DNA from: Eleginops maclovinus
Taxonomy: Eukaryota > Chordata > Actinopteri > Perciformes > Eleginopidae
NCBI RefSeq assembly: GCF_036324505.1
Contig: NC_086357.1
Span: 24,299,293-24,363,292 of the forward strand
Direction of reading: 5' to 3'
DNA: 64,000 nucleotides
Shown here: piece by piece, positions 60,985 through 64,000 of the stretch
Layout: each line of letters starts with the position of its first letter
Position numbering within the stretch: the stretch's first letter is position 1
Made by a program: the position numbers and the translations under genes
The notes under the pieces: generated by a model
The model's database searches: none
Told to the model about the DNA's origin: nothing
The model's input: only the letters and a program-made list of their open reading frames with translations

Positions 60985-61829
60985 GATTTGTCCCACTTTG
61001 ACTTTTTTTTATTTGAGCCTAAAGCTATATAAAAAAACATGTTGACAAAGTGGGAGAATGTGTAGTCACCACATGTGGGAAACTACTCGCTGTTGTGTTT
61101 TGATTTGAAGTAGTAGGCCCTTTTTATCAAACCAAAACCAAATCTGTAGTCAGTGTTGTGAAGTGACTTAGTACATTTACTCAAGTACTGTAGTTGAGTA
61201 ACGTGTTGAGGTACTGGTACTTTACTGAAGTATTTTCTGCTACTTTGTACTTCTACCTGCTACAAATCAGAGGTAAATAGATTACTTTTACTCTACTGCA
61301 TTTATTTACTACCTTCCGGATTTAGATTAATGATGAGAAGTATTTAAACAAACCTTAAATAAGACTCAAGTTACACCTGGAGTAAATTCACAAGCTACCC
61401 TGCAGTATGCAAAGTATATAAAGCTAGCTGCCCCTTAAGCATATTTGATATCACTTTAATGATCAATAAATATAAAACATATAATATTTAAGATTCTGAA
61501 ATGGACAAATCTACACAATGACTATTTTTACTTTTGGCACTTTAAGTCTATTTTGATGCAAATACTTTAGTACTTTTACTTGAGTATCAGTTTGAATGCA
61601 GGACTTTTACTTGTAACAGAGTATTCCTACACTCTGATACTTCAAGTACAAGATCTGAGCACTTCTACCACCTCTATTATTACATTTGTCCCAGTTTGAT
61701 TTTATTCTTTTAGCCAAAGCCTGTATTGGAAAACGTGGGAGAATGTGTAGTCACCCCATATGAGAATCCATAAGCTTTTATATTTAGATTTTAAGGAGTA
61801 GGCCCTTTTATCACACCAAAACCAAATCT
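60985..61829. repeat. Duplicated 150-bp segment flanking a TACTCAAGTAC-type repeat
   Basis: Units at 60985-61146 and 61683-61829 share ATTTGTCCCA, GTGGGAGAATGTGTAGTCACC, GTAGGCCCTTTT and CACCAAAACCAAATC. Between them is a teleost repeat (61147-61682) with TTAGTACATTTACTCAAGTACTG and ACTTTTACTTGAGTATCAG. Confidence 0.75.
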
Positions 61830-62161
61830 ATCCAAATGTTACATTTAAGTGGGTTCCGAAAAATGCTAAAGATTAAGTCAGAAGTTAGTATCGGCCACTT
61901 TCTGATCCTTCATGTTGTTTGTGTGCCATGGATGCACAGAGGAATGCGCTTCTAATGTTTTGTGCATCATCCAGCTGCTTTACTTGACCGTATGAAAGAC
62001 GTTGTGTTTTTTTGTGTCTGAAGGCGGGTGAAAAGCCCCTGAAGAGAAGTGTGCATGTCGTGGTATAGTGGAGAGAGGATGAGGAACTGTGATGAAGACC
62101 CTCAGCAGGAGAAGCAGAAGTGTTAACCGGCCTTAGAGGAGATTCAGTGGACTTTCGCCCC

Positions 62162-62218
62162 ATGAAGATGGCCGCGCAGTCCCACACTGTACGGTCAAGT
62201 TCAGCCATCTACACTAAA
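62162..62218 (+). CDS. Candidate alternative first exon of the mier2-like gene
   Basis: ATG at 62162 opens MKMAAQSHTVRSSSAIYTK and ends in phase 0 at a GTGAGT donor (62219), which joins in frame to AGELPLEELLALYGY of the next exon. CATGAAGATGGCCGCGC resembles a YY1-type start region. No acceptor upstream would splice from MAE in phase 0, so an alternative promoter is more likely than an internal exon. The frame is open back to 62096, where DFRP weakly recalls the EFDP of MIER1. Confidence 0.35.
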
Positions 62219-62896
62219 GTGAGTAGCTGGATGAATGACACACACACTTTCTGAAGACCTCACTGCACCTCTCACAAACATCATCACCTTATATAATCAA
62301 ATGAAAGAAAGAAACACTTTCTAGTTTCAAACAGATTGAGTTCAGATATTCACACCACTTTTTTTCTGTAAAGTGTAGACAAAAAACCCTCAGACTGAAA
62401 TGAGCAATGACACCGTTACCGTTTTGAAAGCATTTGGGCCAAGACCAAGATTTGAACAGTACACTGAAATTTGTTCTGAACATTTTATAGGTGATAAATA
62501 AGCAATGCAGTAACCACATCTTGGTTCATATTTGATATTACAGCTTTTATCTGCCGGGATATAGTGACGGTTTCAGCGAATATGAAAAACATTGTTTACA
62601 AATGAAGTTACAAACTGTATCTTTAACTGCTTAAATCTGACTGATATGAAGAAGGCTTTTTCTTGGTGTAACTTTAAAGATGTTGAGGTTTGAACATTTG
62701 CCTTAATCAATTGTTTTGATGTGGAAATGTCTTTCCCATTTTAGAGTGCAAACTGAGTGAAAGCTGTGGAGATATTTAGGCATAAGAAGAAAACGTAAAC
62801 ACATGATTAATGTACTGACAGTCTAGAAAATGTAGAGCTAATCAAAACATTTCCCTCTAACCGTCGCTATCTCCCTCTATAACTGTGTGTCTGAAG

Positions 62897-63010
62897 GCCG
62901 GTGAGCTTCCTCTGGAGGAGCTGCTGGCTCTGTACGGCTATACGATGTCAGACCCAGAGAAGGAGACCTGTCACATGACTGCCAGCCTGCCAGGCATGAC
63001 ACTGGACAAG
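62897..63010 (+). CDS. mier2: mier2-like exon (LPLEELLALYGY)
   Basis: Acceptor GTGTGTCTGAAG ends at 62896; donor GTGAGAGG follows at 63011. The 114-bp, phase-0 exon encodes AGELPLEELLALYGYTMSDP, then EKETCHMTASLPGMTLDK. Human MIER2 has MPFDELLALYGYEASDP and later LPDMTLDK at the same spacing; MIER3 has MPLEDLLAFYGY and LPDMTLDK. MIER proteins are nuclear scaffolds that recruit HDAC1/2 through ELM2 and SANT domains, which lie further downstream, beyond the window. Confidence 0.88.
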
Positions 63011-63092
63011 GTGAGAGGCAACGTCAATGACTGAAATGCGATTACTGTATTCTGTGTGCTTTGATTTAATTTGCTGTTCCATTGTTCGAGAG

Positions 63093-63204
63093 GATCAGAT
63101 TACTGAGGATCTCTTTCCCGGGGAGGAGGAAGAGGAGTCATCAGCTGATTATCTCACCCCCTCCGTCACCTCAAACACCTCAGATCTGCTCCGCCGCCTC
63201 CAAG
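63093..63204 (+). CDS. mier2: mier2-like exon (acidic, SSADYLTPSVTS)
   Basis: I chose the acceptor TTCGAGAG at 63092 because it continues phase 0, giving DK-DQITEDLFPGEEEEE, in line with DKEQIAKDLLSGEEEEE of human MIER2. The exon goes on with ESSADYLTPSVTSNTSDLL and ends in phase 1 at donor GTAACAAAC (63205). The GEEEEE run favours MIER2 over MIER3. The gene is cut off by the window end. Confidence 0.88.
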
Positions 63205-63713
63205 GTAACAAACGCATGGACGAACATTCACTCTTCACCTTGTTGCGCAAAATAATAGAAAGAAATCTGCCGTCATAAATTCAATTCAAACGGAGCAGCT
63301 TCGGAACATAGTGCACATTCCTTTAAGATGAAACTGTGTGGAAGCAATAAAAGAAAGCAACATTTTTGTAGCATTTGATTTTGTCAAATATTTTCTCAAC
63401 ATTCAATTTAAAATCAGGGCTTTGCTGAGATTGCATCAGTTATTTTTTTACAGCTAGATGGTTCCAGGGACAGGAAATTACATTTTCTTCTGTATAATGT
63501 CATACTTCCTGATAGGCGACCGTGTTTTGCTTTGATTAATCCATCGTTGTGGTGACAGTTATGCTGCAGAGTCCGCAAAATATCATGAAAACCAAATATA
63601 TGGCATGAATGCAGCTTGTGTCTCCAAAGCTACAGAAGAGGAGATGCCTTTCGTCTCTTTGATTCTTCATCCTGAACTGTATTATACTGAGTTTGAAGTA
63701 TTGCATTTTTTAT

Positions 63714-63758
<45 letters not shown>

Positions 63759-64000
63759 CTCTCGCTCTCTCTCTCTCTCTCTCCCTTTATAAATCCCAGT
63801 TCAATCAGGAGAGACTAGTTTATGTAACAGTATATATTTATTAACAAGAATACACAGATGAAGTAATGGTGTTTGGTGATTAGACCCCGTTGTGCGGGTT
63901 TATCATTCAGAAAACCGAGCTGATAAACCCCCCCCCCCCCTTGGGTCCAAACACTGGTGGTAGTGGAGGCATGAAGGGATTGATGGAGGTCGGTCTGAAG
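63205..64000 (+). other. mier2-like intron (partial)
   Basis: No further exon is visible. It contains the (CT)n array described next and a C9-10 run at about 63931. Confidence 0.5.
63719..63783 (+). repeat. (CT)n microsatellite
   Basis: 65 bases of CT with two CG interruptions, inside the mier2-like intron. Homopurine-homopyrimidine tracts of this type can form H-DNA. Confidence 0.96.

Larger units (their letters stand above)
60301..62896 (+). other. mier2-like intron 1 region
   Basis: The first 500 bases are CpG-containing. A 119-codon plus-strand frame (60445-60804) lies there, but it resembles nothing I know and I treat it as chance. Exons encoding the acidic MIER N-terminus between MAE and the LPLEELLALYGY segment were not recognised. 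Confidence 0.4.

Overview
The window looks like nuclear DNA of a teleost fish. It has split vertebrate genes with GT-AG introns, very long (TG)n/(CA)n arrays, and many interspersed elements of types common in ray-finned fish: hAT and P-like DNA transposons, MITEs, a tRNA-derived SINE and a solo LTR. No prokaryotic features, CRISPR arrays or rRNA are visible.

Layout: (1) 1-21.7 kb, plus strand, is shd, an SH2-domain adaptor, with a noncoding first exon and seven coding exons. One of these (15526-15603) resembles an exon of the paralogue SHF and is absent from mammalian SHD as I know it. The final exon carries an apparent one-base insertion inside the SH2 domain. (2) 21.7-30.7 kb is intergenic, with microsatellites and repeats. 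(3) 30.7-34.3 kb, minus strand, is a sphingosine-1-phosphate receptor (best fit s1pr4, alternative s1pr5) with one coding exon and a noncoding first exon. Its C-terminal tail is out of frame because of an apparent extra base. (4) 34.4-38.95 kb is a nested transposon. A P-like element (28-bp TIRs, 8-bp TSD, a THAP-type first exon) has a hAT element (14-bp TIRs, 8-bp TSD, BED-finger transposase with one frameshift) inserted in the last bases of its right TIR. (5) 39-60.2 kb is gene-poor. It holds a 52-bp near-perfect hairpin, a solo LTR with a 5-bp TSD, two SINE copies, one possible small membrane-protein gene (47877-48107, minus) and one possible transcript with a 21-nt microexon. (6) 60.2 kb to the end, plus strand, is the 5' part of a mier2-like gene (ELM2/SANT transcriptional corepressor family), which continues beyond the window.

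SHD, S1PR4 and MIER2 all lie on human 19p13.3, so the gene content is consistent with a conserved block. The three gene products act in different processes: tyrosine-kinase adaptor, lipid GPCR and HDAC corepressor. There is no sign that they form one pathway. Three separate coding regions are each broken by a single base in a short homopolymer, which points first to uncorrected sequencing indels and only second to real pseudogenisation.
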